Below are positions 34,154-43,388 of a stretch of 64,000 nucleotides of DNA, piece after piece (the stretch's first letter is position 1; each line of letters opens with the position of its first letter). The position numbers and the translations under genes are program-made. A model generated the notes under the pieces. That model did no database searches. It saw only the letters and a list, made by a program, of their open reading frames with translations, and was not told the DNA's origin. The stretch comes from Microbacterium nymphoidis. GTDB taxonomy: Bacteria; Actinomycetota; Actinomycetes; Actinomycetales; Microbacteriaceae. Where the stretch lies: NCBI RefSeq assembly GCF_021044885.1, contig NZ_JAJNOD010000005.1:1-64000 (forward strand), given 5' to 3'.

Positions 34154-35108
34154 GACGCCCCTTCGTGCGCAGGCGGGGATCGAGGACGCCGTAGAGCAGG
34201 TCGACGATCAGGGTGGTGATGATGAACATCGCGGAGATGAGGAGGACGACGGACTGCAGCACGGCGTAGTCGCGCTTGAAGACCGCGTCGATCGCGAGCG
34301 AACCGAGTCCGGGGATGCCGAACACGTACTCCACGATGACGACGCCGCCCAGGGTGTAGCCCACGATGAGTCCCAGCATGGTGAGGCTGGGGATGAGCGC
34401 GTTGCGCAGCCCGTGGCCGATCACCACACCCCACCGCGACTGCCCCTTGCCGGTGGCCGTGCGGATGTAGGACGAGTCCAGCACCTCGATCATCGAGGCC
34501 CGGAGGTAGCGGATCAGCAGCGGGGACGCCGCGATGGCCAGGGTGAGCGCCGGCAGCACCATGCGCACCAGGTTCTCCCCCGGGTCCTCGTCGAACGGCG
34601 TGTACCCGCGTGCCGGCAACAGCTTGGTCTGCACCGCGAAGACGATGATCAGCGCGATGCCGATGAGGAACTGCGGCAGGGCCATCCCCACGGTGGAGAA
34701 CGCCGTGACGATGCGGTCCACCATGCCCAGCGGGCGCAGCGAAGCCAGCACGCCCAGCGGCAGCGCGATGATCACCGCGAGCAGGATGCCGAGGAAGGTG
34801 AGCTCCAGCGTGGCGGGCAGACGCTGCCCGATGAGCTCGGTCACGGAGAACTGGTTGAAGTAGCTCTGACCGAAATCACCGCGCACCAGCCCGCCGATCC
34901 AGGTGAGGTACTGCTGGATCATGGGGGCATCGAGTCCGGCCTCCTGGCGCAGGCGCTCGATCATGGCGGCGTCGACACCGGGGGTGGAGCCCAGGCGGGT
35001 GATGACGGGGTCTCCCGGCAGCAGCCGCAGGACGATGAAGATGATCAGCGAGGTGGCGATCAGCATCGCGATGCTGATCGCCACCCGCCGTGCGGTCTGT
35101 GCGATCAC
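34146..35108 (-). CDS. Dipeptide-type ABC transporter permease (DppB-like)
   Basis: The 320-residue permease starts with a helix (about 9-30), then RLLPGDPVITRLG and the long periplasmic loop typical of DppB, five further helices and the coupling segment YIRTATGKGQSRWGVV (about 205-220). The GTG start overlaps the binding-protein stop (GTGA). Confidence 0.92.
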   Translation of the reverse strand: MIAQTARRVAISIAMLIATSLIIFIVLRLLPGDPVITRLGSTPGVDAAMIERLRQEAGLDAPMIQQYLTWIGGLVRGDFGQSYFNQFSVTELIGQRLPATLELTFLGILLAVIIALPLGVLASLRPLGMVDRIVTAFSTVGMALPQFLIGIALIIVFAVQTKLLPARGYTPFDEDPGENLVRMVLPALTLAIAASPLLIRYLRASMIEVLDSSYIRTATGKGQSRWGVVIGHGLRNALIPSLTMLGLIVGYTLGGVVIVEYVFGIPGLGSLAIDAVFKRDYAVLQSVVLLISAMFIITTLIVDLLYGVLDPRLRTKGRHG

Positions 35109-36649
35109 TGGAGCGCCGCGCCCTCGAGGTGGAGCTGGCCACCGCCCTCGACCCAGACCCCGGTGACCTTCTCACCCGTGGCGGTGACCACGGTGGACTG
35201 CAGCGGCACGATCAGCGGAACCTGCTGGTTGATGATCTCCTGCACGCTGGCCCACTTGTCCTTCCGGGCCTTCTCATCCGGCTCCGCCATGGCGGCCGAG
35301 AAGGCCGTGGTGAAGTCCTCATCGGTCCAGTTGCACTCGCAGCGGCCGGGCAGGTAGAAGTTCAGCGAGTACGCGGGCTCCGTGGGCGTGGACTGGAAGT
35401 TCGGCACGATCGTCGCGGGGTAGCTCTTGCCGGCCGGGTAGAACTTGTCCACCCAGGTTCCGATGTCGTTGTTGTCGATCTTCAGTGTGATGCCGATCTC
35501 CTTCAGGCTGGCCTGCAGGATCTCGCCGCTGGTGTTCCACTCCGGGTACTGACCGGCCACGCCCCACCAGGTGAGGGTGTCGCCCTCCTTCACACCGGCC
35601 TGCGCGAACAGCTCCTTCGCCTTGTCGAGGTCGTAGCTGTAGTCGATCAGATCGCCGCCGAACCAGGAGTTCTCGGCGTTGAGGGCGCTGTTGGTCGGCG
35701 AGACCACGCCCTGGCCGGAGTAGGCGGCGTCGAGGATGGCCTGCCGGTCGATGGCGTAGGCGAGCGCCTGCCGGGCACGCACGTCGTTGAACGGTGCCGA
35801 GGTGGTGTCCATCTCCCACGACGGCCACTGGCTGGGGCTCTTCGGACGCACCATCACCATGTCGCCACCGGCCTCCAGCTGAGCCACATCACCCTGGGGC
35901 ACGGACCAGAGCACGTCGATATCGCCGGAGCGCAGCCCCGTGACGGCGGCCGTGGACTCCGCGGCCTTGACGATGGTGATCTGATCCAGCGCGGGCTTGT
36001 CGCCGAAGTACTTCTCGTTCGGCACCAGCGTGACGCTGTCATCCGGGGTGAACTTGGAGACCGTGTAGGGACCGGTGCCGATGGGCTCCTTGTCGATGGA
36101 GTCCACCTTCGAGGCGTCGATCATCTTCACCCACACCAGCGCGGCGGGGAAGGTGGCCACCGGCTCCGACAGCGTCACCGTGAGGGTGGTGTCGTCGGTG
36201 GCGGTGACGTCGGAGATCATCGAGATCTTGTTCTTCTCCTGCGTGGCGGTGTCGGGATCCACGTAGTAGTCCAGGGCCGCCTTGGCCGTCTCGGCCGTGA
36301 ACGGGGTGCCATCGGAGAAGGTCACGCCGTCGCGCAGCGTGAAGGTCCATGTCTTCTGGTCGTCCGACGCCTCCCACTTCTCGGCGAGGTCACCGACCAC
36401 CGCCCCGGACTCGTCGGTCTTGGTGAGCCCGTTCCACAGCAGGGGGAACAGCACCTCCTCCCAGGCGAACGTGCGGATGGCGGGGTTGAGCTGCGGGATG
36501 CCCTGAGCGGCGGCGACGGTGAGGGTTCCGCCGGTGGCGGATCCGCCGTCCGATCCGGCATCGTTGCCGGAAGTGCCCGCGGCGCAGCCCGCGGTGGTGA
36601 GAAGGGCGGCGACCAGCGCGCCGGCCAGCAGAAAACGTCCTCGTTGCAT
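35105..36649 (-). CDS. Family 5 extracellular solute-binding lipoprotein
   Basis: The 514-residue binding protein has a lipoprotein signal (MQRGRFLLAG, then LLTTAGC with lipid Cys22), a Gly/Ser/Asp linker, and the peptide/nickel-binding fold (FTLRDGVTFSDGTPF, about 107; KEPIGTGPYTVSKF, about 190; ARQALAYAIDRQAIL, about 300). Homologues bind peptides, oligosaccharides or sugar acids; the catabolic genes downstream favour the last two. It heads the operon running to 27525. Upstream frames to 37042 overlap the GntR gene and are not used. Confidence 0.92.
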   Translation of the reverse strand: MQRGRFLLAGALVAALLTTAGCAAGTSGNDAGSDGGSATGGTLTVAAAQGIPQLNPAIRTFAWEEVLFPLLWNGLTKTDESGAVVGDLAEKWEASDDQKTWTFTLRDGVTFSDGTPFTAETAKAALDYYVDPDTATQEKNKISMISDVTATDDTTLTVTLSEPVATFPAALVWVKMIDASKVDSIDKEPIGTGPYTVSKFTPDDSVTLVPNEKYFGDKPALDQITIVKAAESTAAVTGLRSGDIDVLWSVPQGDVAQLEAGGDMVMVRPKSPSQWPSWEMDTTSAPFNDVRARQALAYAIDRQAILDAAYSGQGVVSPTNSALNAENSWFGGDLIDYSYDLDKAKELFAQAGVKEGDTLTWWGVAGQYPEWNTSGEILQASLKEIGITLKIDNNDIGTWVDKFYPAGKSYPATIVPNFQSTPTEPAYSLNFYLPGRCECNWTDEDFTTAFSAAMAEPDEKARKDKWASVQEIINQQVPLIVPLQSTVVTATGEKVTGVWVEGGGQLHLEGAALQ

Positions 36650-36715
36650 TGCGGTTCCTCGCCTCTCGGGATTTCGGGTGACTCCCCCGGGGGTGCTGTG
36701 CGGGGGAGCCTGTTC

Positions 36716-36749
36716 GCTATAGCATGTAGCAAAACCAGCCACGTGTCCA
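36716..36749 (-). promoter_or_regulatory. Probable promoter with GntR operator for the ABC/sugar-acid operon
   Basis: GCTATAGCAT (36716-36725) repeats the core of the divergent palindrome at 26341-26377 and overlaps a possible -10 (TGCTAT on the minus strand). TGGACA (36749-36744) could be the -35 with 19-base spacing. The site lies 66 bases upstream of the binding-protein ATG and 100 upstream of the GntR ATG, so it could control both. Confidence 0.5.
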
Positions 36750-36825
36750 GTGTCGTCACTTTCCCCGCAGCAGTGCACCATGGAGGGGGCGAGCGTGTGG
36801 GACGCGAGCGCAGAACAGGGGAACG

Positions 36826-37482
36826 ATGCAGACGGTCTCAGACCAGAACGTCGCCAAGCAGGTGACCGAGGAGCTTCGCGACGCCATCTACGCGGGTGAG
36901 CTGAAGCCCGGGGAGAGACTGGTCGAACGAAAGCTCGCCGCGCGTCTCGGGGTGAGCCACATCCCCGTGCGTGAGGCCCTCGCCCGCCTCGCCGAGGAGC
37001 GCCTCGTGGAGCGGGAGCCTCGGCGCGGCGCTCGTGTCGCACGGATGACGCGTGCCGATCTCGACGAGATCACCTCGCTGCGCATCGTCCTGGAGCAGTT
37101 CGTCGCCGAACGCGCCCAGGAGCGATGGAACGAGGATGCGCGGCACCGCCTGGAGACGATCCTGGACGCGATGGACGCCGCCGAGCCCGGCGACACCGCG
37201 GAGATCTTCCGCCAGGACCGCGCGTTCCACGAGACCCTCTCCGAGCTGGCGGAACACCGTCTGCTCTCGGACATGTCCACCCGGTTGCAGGGGCGCATCG
37301 CGTCGTTCCTCCTCGCCACCACCTCCGAGCTGAGTGCCGACCAGCAGCACGCCCACACCCAGAGTCACCGCGTGATCGTCGACGCTCTCGCCTCGGGTGA
37401 TGTCGCACGACTGCGCGAGGTCATCGCCCACCACATCGTCGAGGGCGCGGCACGTATCCCACTGGACGATCCCGCTTCATAG
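36826..37482 (+). CDS. GntR-family (FCD/FadR-type) transcriptional regulator
   Basis: The 218-residue regulator has an N-terminal winged HTH (QVTEELRDAIYAGELKPGERLVE split at about 7-28; LGVSHIPVREALARL, about 43-57) and an all-helical FCD ligand domain with metal-type residues (Asp/His pattern around FRQDRAFHETL, about 126-136, and SHRVIVDAL). Such regulators respond to sugar acids or their lactones. It is divergent from the importer operon, which it probably controls through the GCTATAGCAT sites. The ATG follows CAGGGGAACG. Confidence 0.9.
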   Translation: MQTVSDQNVAKQVTEELRDAIYAGELKPGERLVERKLAARLGVSHIPVREALARLAEERLVEREPRRGARVARMTRADLDEITSLRIVLEQFVAERAQERWNEDARHRLETILDAMDAAEPGDTAEIFRQDRAFHETLSELAEHRLLSDMSTRLQGRIASFLLATTSELSADQQHAHTQSHRVIVDALASGDVARLREVIAHHIVEGAARIPLDDPAS

Positions 37483-37534
37483 CGCGCACTTGGCCCGAAA
37501 ACCCCGGGTTTTGGAACCAAGTGCGCGCAATGAA
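37475..37534. repeat. Inverted-repeat element, family A, between convergent genes
   Basis: Outer arms TTCAT/ATGAA flank a 47-base core (37482-37528) that starts GCGCGCACTTGGCCCGAAAA, has a 7-base middle, and ends with TTTTGGAA then CCAAGTGCGCGC. Its length and plan equal those of the element at 49037-49097, although the arm sequence differs. It overlaps the GntR stop codon TAG. It is likely a bidirectional terminator or REP-like element. Confidence 0.7.
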
Positions 37535-37546
37535 ACCGGAGTCGCC

Positions 37547-38470
37547 TCAGAAGTAGTCGGCGGCGCCGAAGTGACGCGGGTGGCTGAGGCGAGGCTCGCG
37601 GGTGAGGGCCCGGACCATCGCAGTGGTGTCGAGCTCGTCGATCGCTGCGGGGGCGAAGCGGGCGATGGCATCGTCGAGCTCAGCCAGCGCGGGCACCGCG
37701 ATGCTGCACGAGCCGATCCCGGCGGATGTCCACGACCGCGCGACAGCAGCGAGCACAGCACCGAGGTCGGCGACGGCGCCGGGCGTGCACGCGACTTCGT
37801 CGATCACACCGGTGCCGTCTTCGACGTGCTCGATGACGTAGGCCGCGGCAGCGCGGTGCATCACGGTGCCGGCCAGGCGATACGCGGCAGCGCGGAAGTC
37901 CAGGTCGCGGCGGCTCGGGGCGAGCGCCACACGGCCGAGGCGCGATGCGCGATAGATGCTGTCGACGCCGCGGAGATTCCCCTCGTCGGTCGGCGACGCG
38001 ACGACATCGCCGACCGCGCCCTCGCCGCTCGGATCGACGGACGCAGACCAGGCGCCACGGCGAACCCGGCGCATCGTCAGCTGTTCGAAGCCGCGCGATC
38101 GATACACACCGGGCGTGTCCGTGAACAGCAGCGCCCACTCGCAACCCGCTGTGCGGGCATCGTCCAGCGACCGCTCCACCATGCGGGCGGCGACACCGCG
38201 GCCGCGTGCCGCCGTCGCCACGGCGACGCTGCCGATCGCGTGCACGGACGCGATCCGGTCATCCTCGTGCAGTGTCTTCGGCATGCCGTACACCGAGCCG
38301 ACCACGTGTCCATCGAGCACCGCAACCTGGGTGTGGGCGTGGCGATCGGTATCCAGCAGCCACTGACCGGGTGCCAGCGGCGGTGTGAACGCGGCGGCCC
38401 ACAGGGCGAACAGCTCAGGCTCGTCGGCGGGCCGCGCGTGACGGAGGATCAGATCGTCGGAATCAGTCAT
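37547..38470 (-). CDS. GNAT-family N-acetyltransferase
   Basis: The 307-residue protein has an N-terminal GNAT domain (about 5-150): VAVATAARGRGVAARMVERSL (acetyl-CoA loop RGRGVA, about 88-93) and FTDTPGVYRSRGFEQL (about 116-131). The C-terminal ~150 residues form a second region that may be a divergent GNAT or Eis-like half. Its substrate is unknown. Its ATG overlaps the oxidoreductase gene by eight bases, so it is the last gene of the operon from 45663. Confidence 0.82.
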   Translation of the reverse strand: MTDSDDLILRHARPADEPELFALWAAAFTPPLAPGQWLLDTDRHAHTQVAVLDGHVVGSVYGMPKTLHEDDRIASVHAIGSVAVATAARGRGVAARMVERSLDDARTAGCEWALLFTDTPGVYRSRGFEQLTMRRVRRGAWSASVDPSGEGAVGDVVASPTDEGNLRGVDSIYRASRLGRVALAPSRRDLDFRAAAYRLAGTVMHRAAAAYVIEHVEDGTGVIDEVACTPGAVADLGAVLAAVARSWTSAGIGSCSIAVPALAELDDAIARFAPAAIDELDTTAMVRALTREPRLSHPRHFGAADYF

Positions 38471-39386
38471 GGGGGCTTTCCGCAGGGGAGGATGTCGTGC
38501 GCAGCAGGCGCGCCGCGGTGACGGCGTTGGTCGCGGCCGCGCGCGATGTGGTCCAGGGATACGGCGTCTCGCCACGGCGGGCGGCCGCAGCCACCGCCCC
38601 GGCGAGTTCGGCGAACCCGAACTGTGCGGCATCGGTCAGCACCGCGCCGCGGATGCCGGCCTCGGTGAACACCTCCACCTCGTAGCGGTCGTCGCCCGCA
38701 AGGCCGGACACGGTGAGCTGGACCGGGACATCGGACCCGCCGTGGCGCACCTGGGCCATCGCCTGCGCGAGATCCTCCGATGCGCCCACGTCCCGCCATG
38801 CCAGCTCACCGTCGATCGCCACGAGAGATGCGCCCGGCAGCACCGCGTCGACCAGTTGCCAGGCGTGCGACCCCACCGACAGCAGCGTTCCGCCGCCGTC
38901 CGCCGGATCGTCCTGCCACTCGCGTCCGGGTGAGCGAAACGGCGCGGCGTCATGGTGGGCGAGGACCCGGACCCCGAGGATCCGCCGATCACGCACGTCC
39001 CAGGCGAGGGCCCGCACAGCCGGGGCGAAGGCGAGCGGGGTCGCCGTTCCGAAACCGCCGCCCAGGGCATCCAGAGCCGCCAGATGGCCCGGCGTTGCAG
39101 CTGCCACCTTGTTCACGAAGACCGTGGGCACGATGCCGAGCACCGCAGGCAGCAACTCGGCGACGAGCGCCGTACGCGCCGTGACGATCACCGCGTCGGG
39201 GGCGAGCGCGACCAGCTCGGTGATCGTCACTTCCGGCACACCGAAGCGCTCCGCGAAGTCCCGGCGACGCGCGGGATCATCATCATCGGCGACGCCGATC
39301 AGCTCAACGCCCAGCGCACGGAGGTTCGCCGCGTCGATGGCCGGGTGCGCGTGAGCGACGCCCAGGAAGCCGAGACGAACCGTCAT
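38463..39386 (-). CDS. Gfo/Idh/MocA-family oxidoreductase
   Basis: The 307-residue NAD(P)-dependent dehydrogenase has an N-terminal Rossmann start (RLGFLGVAHAHPAID, about 4-18) lacking the usual GxGxxG, and NKVAAATPGHLAAL in place of the common EKP motif (about 92). The C-terminal GGGTLLSVGSHAWQLVDAV (about 165-183) keeps the catalytic His position. It lies six bases after the 2-hydroxyacid dehydrogenase gene. The substrate is probably a sugar or inositol derivative. Confidence 0.82.
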   Translation of the reverse strand: MTVRLGFLGVAHAHPAIDAANLRALGVELIGVADDDDPARRRDFAERFGVPEVTITELVALAPDAVIVTARTALVAELLPAVLGIVPTVFVNKVAAATPGHLAALDALGGGFGTATPLAFAPAVRALAWDVRDRRILGVRVLAHHDAAPFRSPGREWQDDPADGGGTLLSVGSHAWQLVDAVLPGASLVAIDGELAWRDVGASEDLAQAMAQVRHGGSDVPVQLTVSGLAGDDRYEVEVFTEAGIRGAVLTDAAQFGFAELAGAVAAAARRGETPYPWTTSRAAATNAVTAARLLRTTSSPAESPHD

Positions 39387-39392
39387 GCCGGA

Positions 39393-40421
39393 TCAGGCCA
39401 TCGTCGCGATCTGCTCGCGCGTCACGGCGTGCTGCAGCGGCTGGCCGGCAAGATACGCCTCGACCTCGTCGGCCACGATGCGACCCTGGTGCAGGCGACC
39501 CTCCACAGTCCCTGCGGCGCGGTGCGGTGTGAGCAGGACGTTATCCAGCGAGCGGAACGGGTGATCCAGCGGCAGCGGTTCCTGATCGAAGACGTCGATC
39601 GCGGCGTCGATGCGGCCGGTGCGAAGCTCCGCCAGCAGCGCGGCCTCATCCACCAGCCAGGATCGCGCGGTGTTGACCAGGCCGGAACCGTCGGCCATGA
39701 GCCCCAGCTCGCGGGCACCGATCATGTGGTGCGTCTGCGGGAGCGACGGCGCATGCAGCGCGACGATCCGGGCAGCGCTCATCCCCTCCTCCAGGTCGAC
39801 GAGACGGGCACCCAGCGATGCGGCTTCGTCCGCATCGACGGTGGGATCCACGAGCAGCGGCTGGGCGCCCAGCGCGCGCAGCAGCGTCAGATATGCGCGT
39901 CCGGTGCGCGAGGCGCCCACCACGGTGATCGGACAGCCGCCGATCTCGTGCTGCGCCCCCGGCTCCACGGCCGATTCCCATCCTTCACCCGCGTGCATCG
40001 CGTGGTCGAGGCGGTGGACCCGGTGCAGCAGCGACAGCGTGAACGTCAGCGACACCTCGGCGACGGGCCGCGCCATCGCCGCTCCCGTCTGCGTGACACG
40101 GATGCCTGCGTCCCACAGCGCATCCGTCACGAGGAAGTGCACGCTCGCGCCGCTGTGGGCGAGCAGCCGCAGACGTGGCATGCGCGCGATCGTCTCCGCG
40201 TCCACCGCAGCCGCACCCCACGCGGGAACATAGACCTGGGCCTGACCGGGATCGGCGACGTCCGCGAGGGTGTCCACCCGGACGAGGGCGCCGGCCGGAT
40301 CCGCGCCGTCGGCCACGGCGAGCGCCGCGGCTGCCGCTTCCAGCCGCGACCAGCTCTCGGCACTGAAGAACTCCCCCACGAGCGGGGCGGGAACGGCGAC
40401 GATGATCCGGGGTGCGCTCAC
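39393..40421 (-). CDS. D-isomer-specific 2-hydroxyacid dehydrogenase
   Basis: The 342-residue dehydrogenase has a divergent Rossmann motif (TVVGASRTGRAYLTLL, about 170-185), the catalytic Arg in NTARSWLVDEAAL (about 244), Glu in DVFDQEPLP (about 272) and His in LLTPHRAAGT (about 293). The GTG at 40421 overlaps the upstream stop as GTGA and has AAAGG six bases upstream; a GTG at 40430 would sit on that ribosome site. Its paralogue lies at 25360. Confidence 0.85.
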   Translation of the reverse strand: MSAPRIIVAVPAPLVGEFFSAESWSRLEAAAAALAVADGADPAGALVRVDTLADVADPGQAQVYVPAWGAAAVDAETIARMPRLRLLAHSGASVHFLVTDALWDAGIRVTQTGAAMARPVAEVSLTFTLSLLHRVHRLDHAMHAGEGWESAVEPGAQHEIGGCPITVVGASRTGRAYLTLLRALGAQPLLVDPTVDADEAASLGARLVDLEEGMSAARIVALHAPSLPQTHHMIGARELGLMADGSGLVNTARSWLVDEAALLAELRTGRIDAAIDVFDQEPLPLDHPFRSLDNVLLTPHRAAGTVEGRLHQGRIVADEVEAYLAGQPLQHAVTREQIATMA

Positions 40422-41473
40422 ACCAACCACCTTTCCAGATGCTCGGCGACGAAGGCGTCATCGGCGAGATCAGGATAGGCGAGCCGCGTGCGGGCGATCT
40501 CGTCCGCCTGCCCCGGCGACAGCGATTCGGCGGGGTCGAGGCACCAGGTCCCCTCCAGCAGACCCTGCTGGCGGAGCACCTCATGGACACCGGCGATCAC
40601 GCCGTGGAAGTCGTGTCCCGGGTCGAAGACCGCCTGGTTCACGTCGACCAGATCGGCCGCTCGTGCCGTCAGCATCCGCAGCAGCGCGTCGTCTCCCGCC
40701 AGGGCGCGGTGCACCTGGTCGAGCATCCGCACCGCGGCGTGGGTGCCGACGGCCCACTGACCGAGAAGACCGCCCACGAAGCGCAGCGTCTGCGGCCCTG
40801 CCGGAGAATCGACCGTGTAGGTGGCAAGCAGGTCGGCGAGGATCGCGTCGTCGTTGCCGGTGTACAGGGCGATCTCACTCGAGCGGCCGGACTCGGCCAC
40901 ACCCCGCACCAGCTCGAGTGTGCGGTAGCGGTCGAACGGCGCCGCCTTCACCGCCACCACGGCGTCGATCGAGGCGAAATCGCGCCAGAACGCACGATCC
41001 AGCGTGGGTCCGCCGATGGCGCTCTGCAGGTAGAAGCCCACCAGCGGCATGATCTCTCCGATGGCGCGGGCACGATCGAGCAGTTCTGCCGGCGACGCCC
41101 CCGGTACACGCGGGCTCACCAGCACCGCGTCATAGCCGAGCTCGTGAGCCAGCTCCGCTTCGGCCACCGCCTGCGCCGTGTTCCCGGAGACACCCGCGAT
41201 CCGGATCACGGACGGATCGCCATGCGCTTCGACCTCTTCGATGGCCAGGCGCAGCACCGGCTCGAAGAGACCGTGCTCGGGATCGCGGATCTCGAACTGC
41301 GTGGTGTGGACGCCAACAGCCACACCGCCGGCGCCGGCGTCGAGGTAGTACCGCGTGAGGGCGCGCTGGCGTCGCTCGTCCAGGGTGCGCTCGGCCGTCA
41401 GAGCCAGCGGATGAGCGGGAATGACGACACCGCGCGCGAGCGTCGCGGCGGCCTGGGGGCGAAGTGCGTGCAT
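40418..41473 (-). CDS. Dihydrodipicolinate synthase (DapA) family aldolase/lyase
   Basis: The 351-residue TIM-barrel protein has a Tyr in GFYLQSAIGGP (about 145) and the Schiff-base Lys in AVVAVKAAPFDRY (about 170). These replace the usual YNxP and GIKE contexts, so it is a divergent member that probably cleaves or dehydrates a keto sugar acid rather than making dihydrodipicolinate. The N-terminus (GVVIPAHPLAL) matches the family start. The ATG overlaps the epimerase stop by one base. Confidence 0.8.
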   Translation of the reverse strand: MHALRPQAAATLARGVVIPAHPLALTAERTLDERRQRALTRYYLDAGAGGVAVGVHTTQFEIRDPEHGLFEPVLRLAIEEVEAHGDPSVIRIAGVSGNTAQAVAEAELAHELGYDAVLVSPRVPGASPAELLDRARAIGEIMPLVGFYLQSAIGGPTLDRAFWRDFASIDAVVAVKAAPFDRYRTLELVRGVAESGRSSEIALYTGNDDAILADLLATYTVDSPAGPQTLRFVGGLLGQWAVGTHAAVRMLDQVHRALAGDDALLRMLTARAADLVDVNQAVFDPGHDFHGVIAGVHEVLRQQGLLEGTWCLDPAESLSPGQADEIARTRLAYPDLADDAFVAEHLERWLV

Positions 41474-42507
41474 CAGAACTTCCCGTCGCGGACAGCCCAC
41501 TTGGTGGGCTTGGCGATGGTGGGAAGGCCGGCCTCGAGCCACGCGGTCTGCCAGCGCACGAGCGTGTCCGCGGATACCGAGGGGTAGCCGAACAGCGCCA
41601 TGCAGCGGCTGGAGTCGCTGAGCAGAGCGGTGGCCTGCGGCTCGTCGACGAGCGTCACCTCGCGCCCTGCCAGCGCGCCGATGCGGCGGGCGATGGCGGC
41701 CACGCTCAGCGTCTCGGGACCGGTGAGATTCACCGTGAAGACCTCGGAGCTGGCGTGGCGCAGGCTCCGCAGCACCACCTCGTTGGCGTAGCCCTGCCAC
41801 ACCACGTTGACGTTCGCGGTGGCGACGGAGACCGGCTCACCCGCGAGCACGGCGGCCGCGATATCGGCCACCACACCGTAGCGGAGGTCCACGGCGTAGT
41901 TCAGCCGGATGATCGAGACGGCCGTGCCGCGCTCTTGCGCGCCGAACTCGAACACCCGCTCGCGTCCGAGGCAGGACTGTGCGTACTCACCGATGGGCGC
42001 GGGCGTGACATCCTCGCTCGCGCCGCCGGACGAGGCGGGCAGGAACGGATACACGTTTCCCGTGGAGAGCACCGAGATCCGGCTGTCGCGGTAGCGGCGT
42101 GCGACGCGGTCCGGGAGTGCCGCGTTCACCTCCCATGCCCACGACGGGCTGGTGGCGGCGCCGAACTTCGCACCGATCATGAACACCACCTCGGCGGCGT
42201 CGGGAAGCGCGGAGAGATCATCCGCCTCGACGAGGTCGAACGGCACGACGACCACGCCCGCGCTCTCGAGCCGCTCGCGCAGCGCGGCGTCGCCGAAGCG
42301 CGACACCGCGTAGACGCGGTCCTCAGAGCGGCCCGCGGCATCCATCGCCTTGCGAGCGAGCATGGCCAGGGTAGGCCCCATCTTGCCGCCCGCACCGAGG
42401 ATCGCCAGATCCCCGGACCCGGCGCGCATGTCCTCGATGAGGGCCGCACTCGGCTCGGCCAGCGCCGATTCGAGATCGGCCTCGGAGGTGAAGGTGAAGT
42501 CGGTCAC
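41473..42507 (-). CDS. NAD-dependent epimerase/dehydratase-family protein
   Basis: The 344-residue protein is an extended SDR with the cofactor loop ILGAGGKMGPTLAML (about 36-50), VLSTGNVYPF (Ser/Thr region, about 147) and EYAQSCLGRERVFE (about 174). In that last motif the Tyr is present but the YxxxK Lys is Cys. Catalysis may therefore be altered or absent. The start is GTG 42507 with AAAGGAAC upstream. It sits between the ABC permease and the DapA-like gene. Confidence 0.78.
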   Translation of the reverse strand: MTDFTFTSEADLESALAEPSAALIEDMRAGSGDLAILGAGGKMGPTLAMLARKAMDAAGRSEDRVYAVSRFGDAALRERLESAGVVVVPFDLVEADDLSALPDAAEVVFMIGAKFGAATSPSWAWEVNAALPDRVARRYRDSRISVLSTGNVYPFLPASSGGASEDVTPAPIGEYAQSCLGRERVFEFGAQERGTAVSIIRLNYAVDLRYGVVADIAAAVLAGEPVSVATANVNVVWQGYANEVVLRSLRHASSEVFTVNLTGPETLSVAAIARRIGALAGREVTLVDEPQATALLSDSSRCMALFGYPSVSADTLVRWQTAWLEAGLPTIAKPTKWAVRDGKF

Positions 42508-42521
42508 GACGTTCCTTTCGA

Positions 42522-43388
42522 TCAGCCCTTGATGCCCGCACTCGCGACGCCCTCTTGGACGTAGCGCTGCGCGACGAGGTAGGCGAGGAAGATGGGCAGC
42601 AGCGCCACGACGGAGCCGGCGAGCATCACACTCAGCGGAACGCTCTGCTGCTGCAGGGACGAGATGCCCACGGTCAGGGTCCACATGTCGCTGGATTTTC
42701 CGACGATGAGCGGCCACAGGAAATCGTTCCAGTGCCAGAGGAAGACGAAGATGCCGAGGGTGGCGAGCACGGGCTTGCACAGCGGCAGCACGATCCGCAG
42801 GAAGATGCGGAACTCCCCCGCACCGTCGATGCGCGCGGCCTCGAACAGCTCGTCCGGCAGACCCTGGATGAACTGGCGCATCAGGAAGACGGCCTGGGCA
42901 TTGGCGAGCGAGGGCAGGATGAGACCCCAGTAGGTGTCCACACCCCCGAGCCACGCCATGAAGATGAAGGTGGGGATGAGCGTGACGTGGAACGGGACCA
43001 TGACCATCGAAAGGAAGGACCAGAACATCACCTCCTTGCCCCGGAAGCGCTTCTTCGCGAAGGCGTAGCCGGCCATCGCGGACAGGAACAGCACGATGAC
43101 GACGGAGACCAGCGAGTAGATCAGCGTATTGCCGAGCCACACCAGGAGGTTCTGCCCGCTCAGCACCTGCTCGTAGGAGGAGAACGAGATGTTGCCCCAC
43201 GGCAGGAGGGAGCCCGGTAGCTCCACCGCCATGCCCGGCTTCAGGCTCAGCACGACCATCGCGTAGAAGGGGAAGAAGCTGAAGACGGCGGCGATGCTCA
43301 GCCAGATCCAGCGGCCGACGATCCCCCAGCCGCTGGGCTCGAGAGCGCGGTAGGAACGCTGAGGACGCGAGGCGGTGGTGGCGCTCAT
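42522..43388 (-). CDS. Sugar ABC transporter permease (CUT1, MalG-like)
   Basis: The 288-residue permease has six helices and the coupling motif ELFEAARIDGAGEFRIFLRIVLPL, split at about 193-216, typical of the EAA loop of CUT1 permeases. It overlaps the MalF-like gene by four bases (ATGA). It would import a mono- or oligosaccharide used by the surrounding oxidoreductases. Confidence 0.93.
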   Translation of the reverse strand: MSATTASRPQRSYRALEPSGWGIVGRWIWLSIAAVFSFFPFYAMVVLSLKPGMAVELPGSLLPWGNISFSSYEQVLSGQNLLVWLGNTLIYSLVSVVIVLFLSAMAGYAFAKKRFRGKEVMFWSFLSMVMVPFHVTLIPTFIFMAWLGGVDTYWGLILPSLANAQAVFLMRQFIQGLPDELFEAARIDGAGEFRIFLRIVLPLCKPVLATLGIFVFLWHWNDFLWPLIVGKSSDMWTLTVGISSLQQQSVPLSVMLAGSVVALLPIFLAYLVAQRYVQEGVASAGIKG

